Positions 35,838 through 44,127 of a stretch of 64,000 nucleotides of DNA are shown piece after piece. Numbering within the stretch: position 1 is the stretch's first letter; every line of letters begins with the position of its first letter. Below the pieces are notes generated by a model, which worked only from the letters and a program-made list of their open reading frames with translations, did not search any database and was not told where the DNA came from. Origin of the DNA: Acetobacter malorum (GTDB lineage: Bacteria; Pseudomonadota; Alphaproteobacteria; Acetobacterales; Acetobacteraceae); NCBI RefSeq assembly GCF_002153605.1, contig NZ_JOPG01000014.1, forward strand, positions 1 to 64,000. The letters run 5' to 3'. The position numbers and the translations under genes are program-made.

Positions 35838-36290
35838 ATGAAACTGATTTCCGTACGTGCCCTGTCGGCGCTTGCTGTTACGACTATGCTGGCCGGCGCG
35901 CCGCTGTTTGCTCATGCTGCCGATACCCCGGCCCCTGTCTCCAAAGGGGGCGAACAGGCTGAATCTGGTGGTAAAACGGCGACGCTGACCGATACGGACC
36001 TGTCCGGTTATGTTGGTTCCATCGACCCGGCTGAAGTGGGTGGCCTGCTGAACTATTGTACGCAGGGCAACTACGTTCCTGATTATGACGACGCCTTTAA
36101 GGTGCTTCAGTCCTATAATCAGAAAACCAATGCCGTGCCGGATGGTCAGGAAGGCAACATGTTCTACGCGCGTGGAACAGCAGGCCAGCTGCAGGCCAAT
36201 GGCAAGACCTATTCTATTGCCACGTCCAGCATTCCTGTGCGCCAGAAAACCTGTAAGGCCGTTCTGGATCGCGCCAGAGCCGCTCTGTAA
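35838..36290 (+). CDS. Small secreted protein, DUF2501-like
   Basis: The 150-aa product has a signal peptide cleaved near AHAADT. The mature part contains GLLNYCTQGNYV and VRQKTCKAVLDRARAAL, the two-Cys arrangement I associate with DUF2501/YjjA-type periplasmic proteins, where a disulfide is likely. Function is unknown. AGGGAG lies 7 bp or so before the ATG, and a clear terminator follows, so it is a single-gene unit. Confidence 0.65.
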   Translation: MKLISVRALSALAVTTMLAGAPLFAHAADTPAPVSKGGEQAESGGKTATLTDTDLSGYVGSIDPAEVGGLLNYCTQGNYVPDYDDAFKVLQSYNQKTNAVPDGQEGNMFYARGTAGQLQANGKTYSIATSSIPVRQKTCKAVLDRARAAL

Positions 36291-36356
36291 GGCATCGCCT
36301 GATCTCTCTTTTGGGCTGAGGGGACAGTCTCCCAGCACCGGAAGAGCAGAGTTTTG

Positions 36357-36392
36357 CAAAAAGGTCAGTCGCAGTGCGGCTGGCCTTTTTTG
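36357..36392 (+). terminator. Rho-independent terminator after the DUF2501-like gene
   Basis: AAAAAGGTCAGTCGC pairs with GCGGCTGGCCTTTTTT around a 3-nt loop, followed by further T residues. Confidence 0.8.
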
Positions 36393-36525
36393 TGTTGTAA
36401 TGAACGAAGTTTAATCCTCTCGATCAAGTCGCTGTGCCTTTCCCCCTGGCCCCCGATGTGATCAAAACCATTCTGTCCCTGTAACCAGACAGAACGGGGC
36501 TACAAAGATAAGGAGCGGAACGAGC

Positions 36526-38451
36526 GTGCCAGAAGTGTTTAAAGCTCCGGCTGGAGTGGGTCTGACAGCCGGGCAATATGGGGATATGGTGCATAAGGCA
36601 CATCAGGATCCTGACACCTTCTGGCTTGAGCAGGCCCGTAAGCTGGCCTGGCATGTTCCACCACAACACGCATCCCGCTCTGACTTTAAGAATGATGTAC
36701 GGATTGACTGGTTTTCTGACGGGCGGCTGAATGTCTCGGAAAACTGTCTGGACCGGCATGTCCGGACCCAGCCTGATAAGATCGCGCTGATCTGGCAGGG
36801 GCAGGATGAGGACCAGAAGGAAAGCCTGACTTATCAGGAGCTGCACGTCCGCGTTTGCCGTCTCGCCAATGTGCTGCGGCGGCTTGGTGTCAAGAAGGGC
36901 GATTGCGTCGCCATCCATCTGCCCATGGTGGCGGAAGGGGTGATTGCCATGCTGGCCTGCGCCCGTATTGGGGCGGTACATGTCGTGCTGTTCGGCGGCT
37001 TTTCCGCCGATGGTCTGGCTGAGCGTCTGAGCGATAGCGGGGCCGTGCTGGTGCTGACGGCGGATGTAGCCCGCCGGGGCGACAAGCGCATTCCCAGCAA
37101 AACGACCATGGATGAGGCCATTACGCGCTGCGGTGCGGAAAGCCGCGTGCGGCATGTTCTGGTGGTGGCCGTAACCGGGGCCGATGTGCCGATGCAGCCG
37201 GGACGGGATCTTTCTTACGCGGATGAAGTGGCGCAGGAGCAGCCAGACTGCCCGGCGGAAAGCATGAGCGCGCTGGACCCGCTCTTTCTGCTCTACACCT
37301 CCGGCAGCACCGGGCGCCCCAAGGGGCTGGTGCATGGCTCTGGCGGCTATCTGGTCTGGGCGGCGTTTACGCATGCCACGGTGTTTGACCATAAGCCGGA
37401 CGATATTTTCTGGTGCACGGCGGATACCAGCTGGATTACCGGCCACACCTATGTGGTCTATGGCCCGCTGACCAATGGCGGCACCATTCTGGTGTATGAA
37501 GGTCTGCCCTCATGGCCCGCGCCGGGCCGCTGGTGGGACGTGATCGACCAGTATGGTGTGACGGCTTTCTATTCTTCCCCAACGGTGGTGCGTGCTGCCA
37601 TGCGGGAAGGGGATGATGTGGTGCGCAGCCGCTCGCTGGCCAGCCTGCGGGTGATTGGGACAGTCGGGGAGCCGATCAGCCCGGAAGCCTGGCAGTGGTT
37701 CCATGATGAAGTTGGCAAAGGCCGGTGCCCGGTGGTGGACACATGGTGGCAGACGGAAACCGGCGGCGTGATGATCACCGCTGCCGCTGGCTGCGTGACC
37801 CCGCGGCCCGGTGCGGCCTGCCTGCCTCTGCCGGGTGTAAGCGCTGCTCTGCTGGATACGCAGGGGCAACTGGTGGAAGGCCCGGGTGAAGGGCTGCTGT
37901 GCATGGCACGCTCATGGCCGGGACAGGCTCTGTCCATCTGGAAAGATCACGACCGCTTCCGCCAGACCTACTTCACCACCTGTCCGGGCTACTACTTTAC
38001 CGGGGATGGCGCTCGGCGGGAGGCCGATGGCTATTACTGGATTACAGGCCGCGTGGATGATGTGGTGAATGTCTCCGGCCACCGGATTGGCACGGCGGAA
38101 ATTGAAGATGCCGTGGCGATGGACCATGAGGTGGTGGAAAGTGCCGCCGTCGGTATTCCGCATGACCTGAAAGGGCAGGGGCTGGTGGTCTTTGTGGTGC
38201 CGAAGGAAGAGGGCGTGTTTCACCCGTCTGCCGTCAACCGTGCGGTAGCCGCCGGGGTTGGGCGTTATGCTGTGCCCGAGAAAATCTATGTGGTGCGGGA
38301 TCTGCCCAAAACCCGGTCTGGCAAAATTGTCCGCCGTCTGCTGCGCAAAATTGCCATGCATGATCTGGAAGGACTGGGTGACCTGTCTACACTGGCCGAC
38401 CCCGACATTGTGCCGGAACTGATTGCACTGGTGAAGGCGCAGGCCGCGTAA
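36526..38451 (+). CDS. acs: Acetyl-CoA synthetase
   Basis: Activates acetate to acetyl-CoA via acetyl-AMP. The 641-aa enzyme carries the adenylate-forming motifs YTSGSTGRPKGLVH, WCTADTSWITGHTYVVYGPL, DTWWQTETGG and YYFTGDGARRE, and the C-terminal TRSGKIVRRLLRK with the acetylatable catalytic Lys. The GTG start at 36526 has AAGGAG about 11 bp upstream; length agrees with Acs of other bacteria. In an acetic acid bacterium it would serve acetate reassimilation. Monocistronic, bounded by a strong terminator. Confidence 0.95.
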   Translation: MPEVFKAPAGVGLTAGQYGDMVHKAHQDPDTFWLEQARKLAWHVPPQHASRSDFKNDVRIDWFSDGRLNVSENCLDRHVRTQPDKIALIWQGQDEDQKESLTYQELHVRVCRLANVLRRLGVKKGDCVAIHLPMVAEGVIAMLACARIGAVHVVLFGGFSADGLAERLSDSGAVLVLTADVARRGDKRIPSKTTMDEAITRCGAESRVRHVLVVAVTGADVPMQPGRDLSYADEVAQEQPDCPAESMSALDPLFLLYTSGSTGRPKGLVHGSGGYLVWAAFTHATVFDHKPDDIFWCTADTSWITGHTYVVYGPLTNGGTILVYEGLPSWPAPGRWWDVIDQYGVTAFYSSPTVVRAAMREGDDVVRSRSLASLRVIGTVGEPISPEAWQWFHDEVGKGRCPVVDTWWQTETGGVMITAAAGCVTPRPGAACLPLPGVSAALLDTQGQLVEGPGEGLLCMARSWPGQALSIWKDHDRFRQTYFTTCPGYYFTGDGARREADGYYWITGRVDDVVNVSGHRIGTAEIEDAVAMDHEVVESAAVGIPHDLKGQGLVVFVVPKEEGVFHPSAVNRAVAAGVGRYAVPEKIYVVRDLPKTRSGKIVRRLLRKIAMHDLEGLGDLSTLADPDIVPELIALVKAQAA

Positions 38452-38468
38452 GGTCTGACCGGACAGTA

Positions 38469-38506
38469 AAAAGGGGGCGACCCATGTGGGCCACCCCCTT
38501 TTTTTC
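38469..38506. terminator. Bidirectional terminator between acs and the CHRD gene
   Basis: An AAAAAGGGGG / CCCCCTTTTTTT stem with A and T runs on opposite sides serves both convergent genes. Confidence 0.85.
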
Positions 38507-38532
38507 TCAACACTTAGGCGGATGTGTTCAGA

Positions 38533-38982
38533 TTATTTGGTGTTGGTGCCCGGAGCCGGGATCAGCTGCGCGCGCACTTCACCATGCGGATGGGATGCTG
38601 TGCCCAGACCCACAAACAGCTGGCCGTGGCGATACAGATCAATCTGATCCGCGCTGAGAGTGATGGTGCCCGTCAGCGGTGCAAGATACGGGCCCTTCAG
38701 GTCCGCAACCTTTTCCGCGGTTTTGGACAGGTCTTTCGCCGCCAGCAGTTCAGCCCCCGTCACCGGGCCGGACAGGTTGTTCCAGGTGATGGTATAGCTG
38801 AGCAGATTGTTCTCGGTTTCCAGCGTGGCGCGCACGCCGCCTGTCACGCGGGACGGGGTTGCTTTCGCGCTGGCAAAATTGCCTTCAGACTGGATAGTCT
38901 CTGCGTGGGAAAGTGCTGGAGCGAAAGCCAGAGCGCCGGTCAGCAGAGCAGCACTAAGCGTAAAATGTTTTTTTGAAATCAT
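38533..38982 (-). CDS. CHRD-domain secreted protein
   Basis: The 149-aa protein has a signal peptide (ALLTGALAFAPALSHA) and then a single CHRD domain: LSYTITWNNLSGPVTGAEL, the internal GTITLSADQIDLYRHGQLFVGL and the closing HPHGEVRAQL. CHRD domains are beta-rich, extracellular and of unknown role in bacteria. An unusual nested repeat lies just upstream of the gene. Confidence 0.85.
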   Translation of the reverse strand: MISKKHFTLSAALLTGALAFAPALSHAETIQSEGNFASAKATPSRVTGGVRATLETENNLLSYTITWNNLSGPVTGAELLAAKDLSKTAEKVADLKGPYLAPLTGTITLSADQIDLYRHGQLFVGLGTASHPHGEVRAQLIPAPGTNTK

Positions 38983-39028
38983 AATCGTCTCCTGTCGAAG
39001 TATAATTGTCTTACAGGAGGTCTAAACG

Positions 39029-39081
39029 CGCTCTTTCTAAAAAGGTTCCGAATAGGTTTTTAGAAAGATTCCGAAAGAGCG
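39029..39081. repeat. Nested inverted and direct repeat upstream of the CHRD gene
   Basis: CGCTCTTTC (39029-39037) mirrors GAAAGAGCG (39073-39081), and TCTAAAAA mirrors TTTTTAGA inside. AAAGGTTCCGAA and AAAGATTCCGAA form a direct repeat with 23-bp spacing. The combination looks like a two-site operator or a structured element on the CHRD promoter side. Confidence 0.55.
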
Positions 39082-39154
39082 TCGTTCTGTGTTGTGGATG
39101 GGCTCTCTATTTCTAAAGAGGGCGTTGGTGAATAGTTTTGAAATCGTTATTTAT

Positions 39155-39403
39155 TCACTGATCAGAAGACGCAATGGGAGCAAAACGCGGCACACCGTTT
39201 ACAGTTTCCTGCCACATGGCCAGAGGGCGCACCCAGTAATCCCCCCGTGCTTCACTCCGGTAAGTGACCAGCCATTCCTCGGTCTCGCTGTGGCGCCCCA
39301 CGCAAATCACGGTATAAAGTCCACCTTTATAATGTCGGTATGGGCCGGGGCGCGGATGGTCGGGTTCGGACGTATCGAACGTATTGGGATCGTGCATTTT
39401 CAT
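39155..39403 (-). CDS. DUF1653 family small protein
   Basis: The 82-aa product from ATG 39403 contains YRHYKGGLYTVICVGRHSET and the later WLVTYRSEARGDYWVRPLAMW, a good fit to DUF1653 (short cytoplasmic beta proteins of unknown function). The longer open frame reaching upstream overlaps the start of the divergent gene and is not supported. AGAAG precedes the chosen ATG. Confidence 0.82.
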   Translation of the reverse strand: MKMHDPNTFDTSEPDHPRPGPYRHYKGGLYTVICVGRHSETEEWLVTYRSEARGDYWVRPLAMWQETVNGVPRFAPIASSDQ

Positions 39404-39443
39404 GGTAGTCTTCTGTTCCACAGCTTGCGGGAGGATCGCAACC

Positions 39444-40058
39444 TTGAACCGACATGTTCTTTCAGGCCGGGTGCTGGCAGGCCTTGCCGTGCTGGCGTTG
39501 AGCGCCGTGCCCGGCCATGCCGCAACACAAGGAAAGGCCAGCACGCACAAAAGCAGCGCGCATAAAGGGCATGCCAGCAAGGGGACGGCGCAGCAGAGCG
39601 GGGACCCGGTGATTATGACCAGCCAGCCCGGCTCCGCGCTGGATAAACAGGCCCGCATCCTGAATGCGGAGGATCTGGCTTCTGCCGCGCGGCATCATGA
39701 AAAACCGCTGGTGCTGATCGGCTCAGCCCCCCTGTCTACTACGGGAAAGAGCATTGGCCTGTTTGTGCAGGTACAGTCCGCCAGCCTGTGCGGCTCTGCG
39801 GGGTGCTCCACGGACGTTTACCTCCAGCAGAAGGGCAACTGGACCAAGGTGCTGGATTCTGTCAGCGGCCCTATCAGCCTGCTGCCGACAACGCATGGCA
39901 TCATGAAAGATATTCTGGTGGACGGGTCTGATCGCTGGATCTGGAAAAAAGGCACCTATACCGACACGCTGGTGGCGACTGACCTGCCGGGCTTTAAAAC
40001 CTCCATCCGTCGCCATCAGGCGGCTATGAAAAAAAGCGGCCATCCGGTTTCTGAATAA
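39444..40058 (+). CDS. Secreted hypothetical protein with basic N-terminal linker
   Basis: A TTG at 39444 with GGGAGG 9 bp upstream opens a signal peptide (VLAGLAVLALSAVPGHA) that the longer frame would bury. The 204-aa product then has a His/Lys/Ser-rich linker and a compact domain with a Cys pair in SLCGSAGCSTDVY, likely a disulfide. It ends KKSGHPVSE. No family is recognised. It diverges from the DUF1653 gene and is followed at 38 bp by a small membrane protein gene. Confidence 0.7.
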   Translation: MNRHVLSGRVLAGLAVLALSAVPGHAATQGKASTHKSSAHKGHASKGTAQQSGDPVIMTSQPGSALDKQARILNAEDLASAARHHEKPLVLIGSAPLSTTGKSIGLFVQVQSASLCGSAGCSTDVYLQQKGNWTKVLDSVSGPISLLPTTHGIMKDILVDGSDRWIWKKGTYTDTLVATDLPGFKTSIRRHQAAMKKSGHPVSE

Positions 40059-40096
40059 GGACCGGCTGCAATGACCTGAAACATGACGGAGACTGC

Positions 40097-40399
40097 ATGC
40101 CGGATAAAAGGCACCCCCCGACTGCCGCAGGCAGCATCGGGCGCACCCTGCTGAAAACAGTGTGCGCTGTCGCTCTGACAGCTTTGTTGATTTCCCTGCT
40201 GCGGGAAGGACTGAGCCTGCTGCCGTGGGTGGATCGTAAAACGGGCCAGCATGCCGGGGCTTCAGTGCTTCAGGTTCTGGCCGCCGATGGCAACACCAGC
40301 CAGCAGCAGATGATTGCCGCTGGCCTGATGGTGCTGTGTTTCCTGCTGGCGATTGTTCTGGTGCGCTGGGGCGAGCGGTTGTTAGACCGCAGCCGCTGA
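40097..40399 (+). CDS. Hypothetical two-helix membrane protein
   Basis: The 100-aa protein has one helix near residues 19-41 (LKTVCAVALTALLISLL) and another near 72-90 (AAGLMVLCFLLAIVLV), ending RWGERLLDRSR. No family recognised. Its 3' end overlaps the convergent methyltransferase gene by 18 bp. It may be cotranscribed with the secreted protein upstream. Confidence 0.65.
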   Translation: MPDKRHPPTAAGSIGRTLLKTVCAVALTALLISLLREGLSLLPWVDRKTGQHAGASVLQVLAADGNTSQQQMIAAGLMVLCFLLAIVLVRWGERLLDRSR

Positions 40400-41326
40400 G
40401 GCCGCCTCCGCCTGCGACCAGAAAAACGTCAGCTCATGCTTGTTATGGGCCAGATGCCGCAGGCTGCCACCGGGAATGGCCTCAAAAGCCGTTACGGTCT
40501 CATGGTCCGTTTCGCCCTGAAATTTGACGGTCAGCACCATGTTTTTGGTGCGGCCTGACTCAATCCAGCGTCTGGCCAGCGCCAGCAGGCGGGCCGGATA
40601 GGCGATAATATCTGAAAACACCCAGTCCACTTCCGGGAAGGAAGAGGGTTCCAGCCCAAAGGCGCTGCCCTGCTGGAACTGGACGTGCGGCATGGCGGCC
40701 ACGGCGGGGTCCAGCGGGGCGCGGTCAATGGCGGTAACGTCTGCACCAAGCTGGGCAATGGCCCATGTCCAGCCGCCGGGTGTGGCTCCCAGATCCAGAC
40801 AGGTTTCGCCCGGCTGCGGCCAGCGGCGCAGCAGCGTGCAGGCTTCCCACAGTTTCAGATAAGCACGGGATGGCGGTCCCGTCCGGTTTTCCACAAATTT
40901 TGGCGCACCGTTGATAAACGGGCTGCTTTTGCGGGCGGAAAACAGCATGGTCTCCGGGCTCAGCAGGGTCCACGCGCCAAGGGGGGCAGTTGGTGCTGCC
41001 GTGGGGAAGGTGAGGAGAGCGGCTTTGATGGGTGGCAGATTGTCTTCAATCAGTGCAGCCCGTCGGAAGAAGTCGGCGGCATACAAACCCCAGTTCCGCT
41101 GGCGGGCACGCAGGATTTTTGCAGCCCCCTTGATGGAGGGGATGGTGACCAGTTCCGGCTCTTCCCACACATCCAGCGCCCAGGGGGAAAATACGGAGGG
41201 CTGGGATGAGAGGGCAAGCTGGCCGTGCCAGCGGTCCACGGTTACGCCGCGTCGCTGCAAATCCTGCTCCAGAACAGCTTCCAGCCCTTCCGGCCCCAGC
41301 CATGCGCCACGAATAGTTTCAGTCAT
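40382..41326 (-). CDS. RlmM-like 23S rRNA 2'-O-ribose methyltransferase
   Basis: From ATG 41326 the 314-aa protein has an N-terminal THUMP-like region and an FtsJ-type SAM-binding domain: SRAYLKLWEA (first catalytic Lys), CLDLGATPGGWTWAIAQLGA, VDWVFSDI (Asp) and MVLTVKFQGE (second Lys). These match the K-D-K-E 2'-O-methyltransferase tetrad. E. coli RlmM modifies C2498 of 23S rRNA; the same target is inferred. The start overlaps the DUF423 stop by ATGA, so the longer reading frame upstream is rejected. Confidence 0.85.
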   Translation of the reverse strand: MTETIRGAWLGPEGLEAVLEQDLQRRGVTVDRWHGQLALSSQPSVFSPWALDVWEEPELVTIPSIKGAAKILRARQRNWGLYAADFFRRAALIEDNLPPIKAALLTFPTAAPTAPLGAWTLLSPETMLFSARKSSPFINGAPKFVENRTGPPSRAYLKLWEACTLLRRWPQPGETCLDLGATPGGWTWAIAQLGADVTAIDRAPLDPAVAAMPHVQFQQGSAFGLEPSSFPEVDWVFSDIIAYPARLLALARRWIESGRTKNMVLTVKFQGETDHETVTAFEAIPGGSLRHLAHNKHELTFFWSQAEAASAAAV

Positions 41327-41706
41327 CCGCGCACCCATCCGGCAGCAAGGCAGAGCCATGAAAGAATGAGAATGCTCCCGCCGGTCGGGGCAACATGCGC
41401 GGCATGCTGGCCGGTAAAGGCCGTGTAATACACGCCCCCGCAGAACAGCAGGGTGCCGAGCAGCAGGCCGCAGCCGCCCAGCGCCAGCGGTTTGGTGGGG
41501 CGGCCCTGTGTGGTCAGGCCCAGCACAAGCAGGGCGAGGGCGTGCCACATCTGCATTTCCAGTGCGCCATGCGCCATCAGGCGGCCACCGGGGCCGAAGT
41601 CAGCCTCCGGCAGATGGGCGGTGAGCGCGCCCATAATGGTGCCGATGCCAGCAAGCAGAGCGCCGCAGACGCGCCATGAACGGGGAAGACTGGATAATGA
41701 AAGCAT
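41323..41706 (-). CDS. DUF423 (YgdD-type) membrane protein
   Basis: The 127-aa protein has four hydrophobic segments and the family's start pattern AGIGTIMGALTAH, followed by MWHALALLVLG and LLFCGGVYYTAFTG. In E. coli ygdD neighbours rlmM as well, so this pairing supports both assignments. Function is unknown. Translationally coupled to the methyltransferase. Confidence 0.88.
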   Translation of the reverse strand: MLSLSSLPRSWRVCGALLAGIGTIMGALTAHLPEADFGPGGRLMAHGALEMQMWHALALLVLGLTTQGRPTKPLALGGCGLLLGTLLFCGGVYYTAFTGQHAAHVAPTGGSILILSWLCLAAGWVRG

Positions 41707-41779
41707 GATGCCGCCTTATAGAGGCAGAACCGGGCAGGGCGGAAGCAGAAACCTGCCTGAATGAGAAGAGGATGAGCGC

Positions 41780-42358
41780 ATGAGTATCCGCATTGATCGT
41801 GTTGTGACCCGTGGCGGGGATGCCGGGCAGACTTCTCTGGGCGACGGCTCCCGCGTGGCCAAGGATAGTGCCCGGATTGAAGCTATGGGCTGTCTGGATG
41901 AACTCAATGCCGTGGTGGGGCTGGTGCGTAGTCATGTGCCCGCAGAGAGCAAAGACGCCGCCCAGTTGGCACAGCTCCAGAACTGGCTTTTTGATATGGG
42001 GGCCGACCTCTGCCAGCCGGAAGGCCCAAAAGCGCAGAAAGCCAGCCGGTTGAGTGGAGAAATTGTGCTGGAACTGGAACTCTGGGTGGAGCAGTTACGG
42101 CAGACGCAGGCCCCTTTGACCAGTTTTGTGCTGCCCGGTGGCACGCAAGCCGCAGCATGGGCGCATCTGGCCCGCACTCAGACGCGCACAACAGAGCGGC
42201 GTGTGGTCGCACTTGCGCAGCAGGAGGTGCTGAACCCGGAACTTTTAAAATGCTTGAATCGGTTGTCTGATTATTTCTTCGTGCTGGCACGGCATTTTAA
42301 TCAGGACGGTAAGACGGACCTTGTCTGGACCCCTGCGGCGCAGCGGCCCGCGGTATAA
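41780..42358 (+). CDS. Cob(I)alamin adenosyltransferase, PduO type
   Basis: Transfers adenosyl from ATP to cob(I)alamin to form coenzyme B12. The 192-aa protein begins with TRGGDAGQTSLGDGSRVAK, the ATP-binding N-terminal loop. It then has RIEAMGCLDELNAVVGLVRS and ARTQTRTTERRVVAL, the Arg/Glu-rich active-site helix. It is a single-domain enzyme of normal length. No riboswitch is evident directly upstream. A terminator hairpin follows. Confidence 0.93.
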   Translation: MSIRIDRVVTRGGDAGQTSLGDGSRVAKDSARIEAMGCLDELNAVVGLVRSHVPAESKDAAQLAQLQNWLFDMGADLCQPEGPKAQKASRLSGEIVLELELWVEQLRQTQAPLTSFVLPGGTQAAAWAHLARTQTRTTERRVVALAQQEVLNPELLKCLNRLSDYFFVLARHFNQDGKTDLVWTPAAQRPAV

Positions 42359-42368
42359 AATCAGATTG

Positions 42369-42404
42369 ACGGGTGGTTGTTTTTCTAAAACCACCCGTGT
42401 TTTT
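42369..42404 (+). terminator. Rho-independent terminator after the adenosyltransferase
   Basis: ACGGGTGGTT pairs perfectly with AACCACCCGT around a 10-nt loop and is followed by GTTTTT. Confidence 0.88.
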
Positions 42405-42821
42405 GAAGTAATAACACTAAAAAATGATTATAATATTCTGCCAAAGAATTTTCTAAAATACAGTCTGTTTTGCAAAGAGATTTCAAGATTTCTTCTTGGA
42501 CTGTTTTAGCCGGAACGGGCGGTATGTTGCGCTAAATGACGGATTTTTCATAGAAAAGAAGGGTGTTCTTCCCAGAAACCCTTTGAAAACCGTGAAATGC
42601 GTGATAAGCAGGAGCAACGAACCCGTCTAACTGCTTTTAAAGCTCAGGCAGGTCTTTACCAACAAATATCATGGAACCTGTTGGGTCATACCCACCTTGC
42701 CTCGGGCAGGGAAAAACGTTTTCCGGGTTGCTCTGGCTGGAGTGGGCGCATCGTCCAGCATCAGTTTTGTGTGGCAAATCCGGTTTTCATGTTTGACAGA
42801 GTCAGGAAAGTATAAAGAAGC
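42405..42821. other. 417-bp stretch with no supported gene
   Basis: The first 150 bp are AT-rich, the rest mixed. An open frame at 42597-42815 codes for an unconvincing 72-aa peptide. Long leader or small RNA content is possible (for example the CCTGTTGGGTCATACCCACC and GGGCAGGGAAAAACG parts can fold), but no known RNA family is recognised. Confidence 0.35.
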
Positions 42822-43502
42822 GTGACTTCCGAATTTATGAAGACACCATCATTTTTATCCACCTCACGAGGTGAAGACAAACGTGATGAGGCTTTTGAAG
42901 AAGCCTCCCTGCGCAACGCTCTGGAACGGCTTGGATCGCCCAGCCGCGCCCGCGCCGGAACGCCCCGCCCGGCATCTGATCCCGCTCAGGGCAAACGCCG
43001 TCGTTTTGTAAAAGATGGTGATGTGCAGGTGGAAAAACATTCTCTGGCGCGCACAACGCCCCGCACACTGGCCATGCCGCGGACGGGTACAACCTCTCGC
43101 GCTGTGCATTTTTCCGATGAAGAAAATTCGGAAGTTTCCAAGCTGCGTCGTCAGCTGGCTGATGAAAAGCTGCGTTTTGAAGACGCTGAACGCCAGATTG
43201 AGTCTTTGCAGACCACGCAGCGCGGGCTTGAAACCCGGCAGGCCCATGCGGATATCATGGTGCGGGAACTGAAAAGCAAGCTGGCCGAGCGTGAGGAAGA
43301 GCTGACTGAAGCCGGACGCGCCCTGCGGAGCGCCCAGCGCACTGTGGAAGCGCTGGAAGAAGAAATGCAGGCCCTGCGTAAAAAGCTGGAAGCCCGCCCG
43401 CGTGGTCGCCCGCGTCTGAAGCCGCTTGAAACGGTGGAAGAAGATGAGGTGCTGGTGGTGGAAAATGATGAGCCGCAGCCCGTTAAGTGGTGGAAAGACT
43501 GA
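42822..43502 (+). CDS. Coiled-coil protein of unknown function
   Basis: The 226-aa product has a basic, Arg/Pro/Thr-rich N-terminal half and a continuous heptad-rich helix from about residue 100 to 195 (KLRRQLADEKLRFEDAERQI, later LEALEEEMQ-like repeats). An RPRGRPRLKP motif resembling an AT-hook follows, and the tail is acidic, ending KWWKD. The AT-hook-like patch hints at nucleic-acid contact, which is inference. Start GTG 42822 has AGGAAAG about 11 bp upstream; ATG 42837 is possible. A small membrane protein gene follows. Confidence 0.7.
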   Translation: MTSEFMKTPSFLSTSRGEDKRDEAFEEASLRNALERLGSPSRARAGTPRPASDPAQGKRRRFVKDGDVQVEKHSLARTTPRTLAMPRTGTTSRAVHFSDEENSEVSKLRRQLADEKLRFEDAERQIESLQTTQRGLETRQAHADIMVRELKSKLAEREEELTEAGRALRSAQRTVEALEEEMQALRKKLEARPRGRPRLKPLETVEEDEVLVVENDEPQPVKWWKD

Positions 43503-43534
43503 AATCCTGACACATTTTGCAGTAAAGTGCGGGC

Positions 43535-44002
43535 ATGAAGAATAATTCTGTCACGCCCGCACTTGTCGTTCTGGTTGTGGATGTCGCGCTCGGGGTGGCA
43601 TTTGTTCTGCTGCCTCCGGTGGTGATGAGCTTTCTGACGCTGCTCAAAGATGTGTTTGGCGTGCTGATCCTGCCGTTCACCTTCCTGTTCGGACTGGCTG
43701 GCTGGTCGTCAGACATGTCCTCTCTGGACAGTGTGATGGGCGGTCTTACGCCGAGCATGCTGCGTCATCCGTTCCGCGCCATCATCGCGGCGGCCTTTAT
43801 TGCCGTGGGTGGCCTGTGCTCTGTTCTGGCCTGTGGCAGCCCACGCGCGGCCCATGTGGAGCGGATTATTGCTCCGCTCCTGACCATTGCGGCCATCGGG
43901 CTGATGGGTGTGGACGTGGGTGTGATCCTGCTGCCAGCCCTGCTGCTTCAGCTCTCCGCGCTGCGGTATCCTGAAATGGATTTCTTCTCGCGCAATAAAT
44001 AA
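43535..44002 (+). CDS. Hypothetical membrane protein, about four helices
   Basis: The 155-aa protein has hydrophobic segments near residues 6-27, 36-52, 82-103 and 112-135, ending in a short cytoplasmic-type tail (YPEMDFFSRNK). No family recognised. It lies 32 bp after the coiled-coil gene in the same orientation, and a strong terminator closes the pair, so the two are likely one operon. Confidence 0.68.
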   Translation: MKNNSVTPALVVLVVDVALGVAFVLLPPVVMSFLTLLKDVFGVLILPFTFLFGLAGWSSDMSSLDSVMGGLTPSMLRHPFRAIIAAAFIAVGGLCSVLACGSPRAAHVERIIAPLLTIAAIGLMGVDVGVILLPALLLQLSALRYPEMDFFSRNK

Positions 44003-44079
44003 ATGCGTGTTTGCGTGAGTGGCTTTTAAAGCCTGCCGAGGCGTTGAAATCTGCGCTCGGCTTTATCGGTCTCTCTTAA

Positions 44080-44119
44080 CAGCGCCTGTCCTGAAATTAT
44101 CAGGGCAGGCGCTGTTTTT
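44080..44119. terminator. Strong terminator between membrane-protein and FAD-dehydrogenase genes
   Basis: A perfect 15-bp stem (CAGCGCCTGTCCTGA / TCAGGGCAGGCGCTG) with loop AATTA is followed by TTTTT on the plus strand. The convergent gene ends 8 bp beyond, so it may serve both. Confidence 0.9.
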
Positions 44120-44127
44120 CTTTAAGC

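Noticed and set aside
39404-39658. N-terminal extension of the DUF1653 gene to a 167-aa product
   Set aside because: It overlaps the divergent secreted-protein gene and lacks family similarity; ATG 39403 has a better ribosome-binding context.
42597-42815. 72-aa plus-strand frame before the coiled-coil gene
   Set aside because: No ribosome-binding site and no recognisable protein features; more likely leader DNA.
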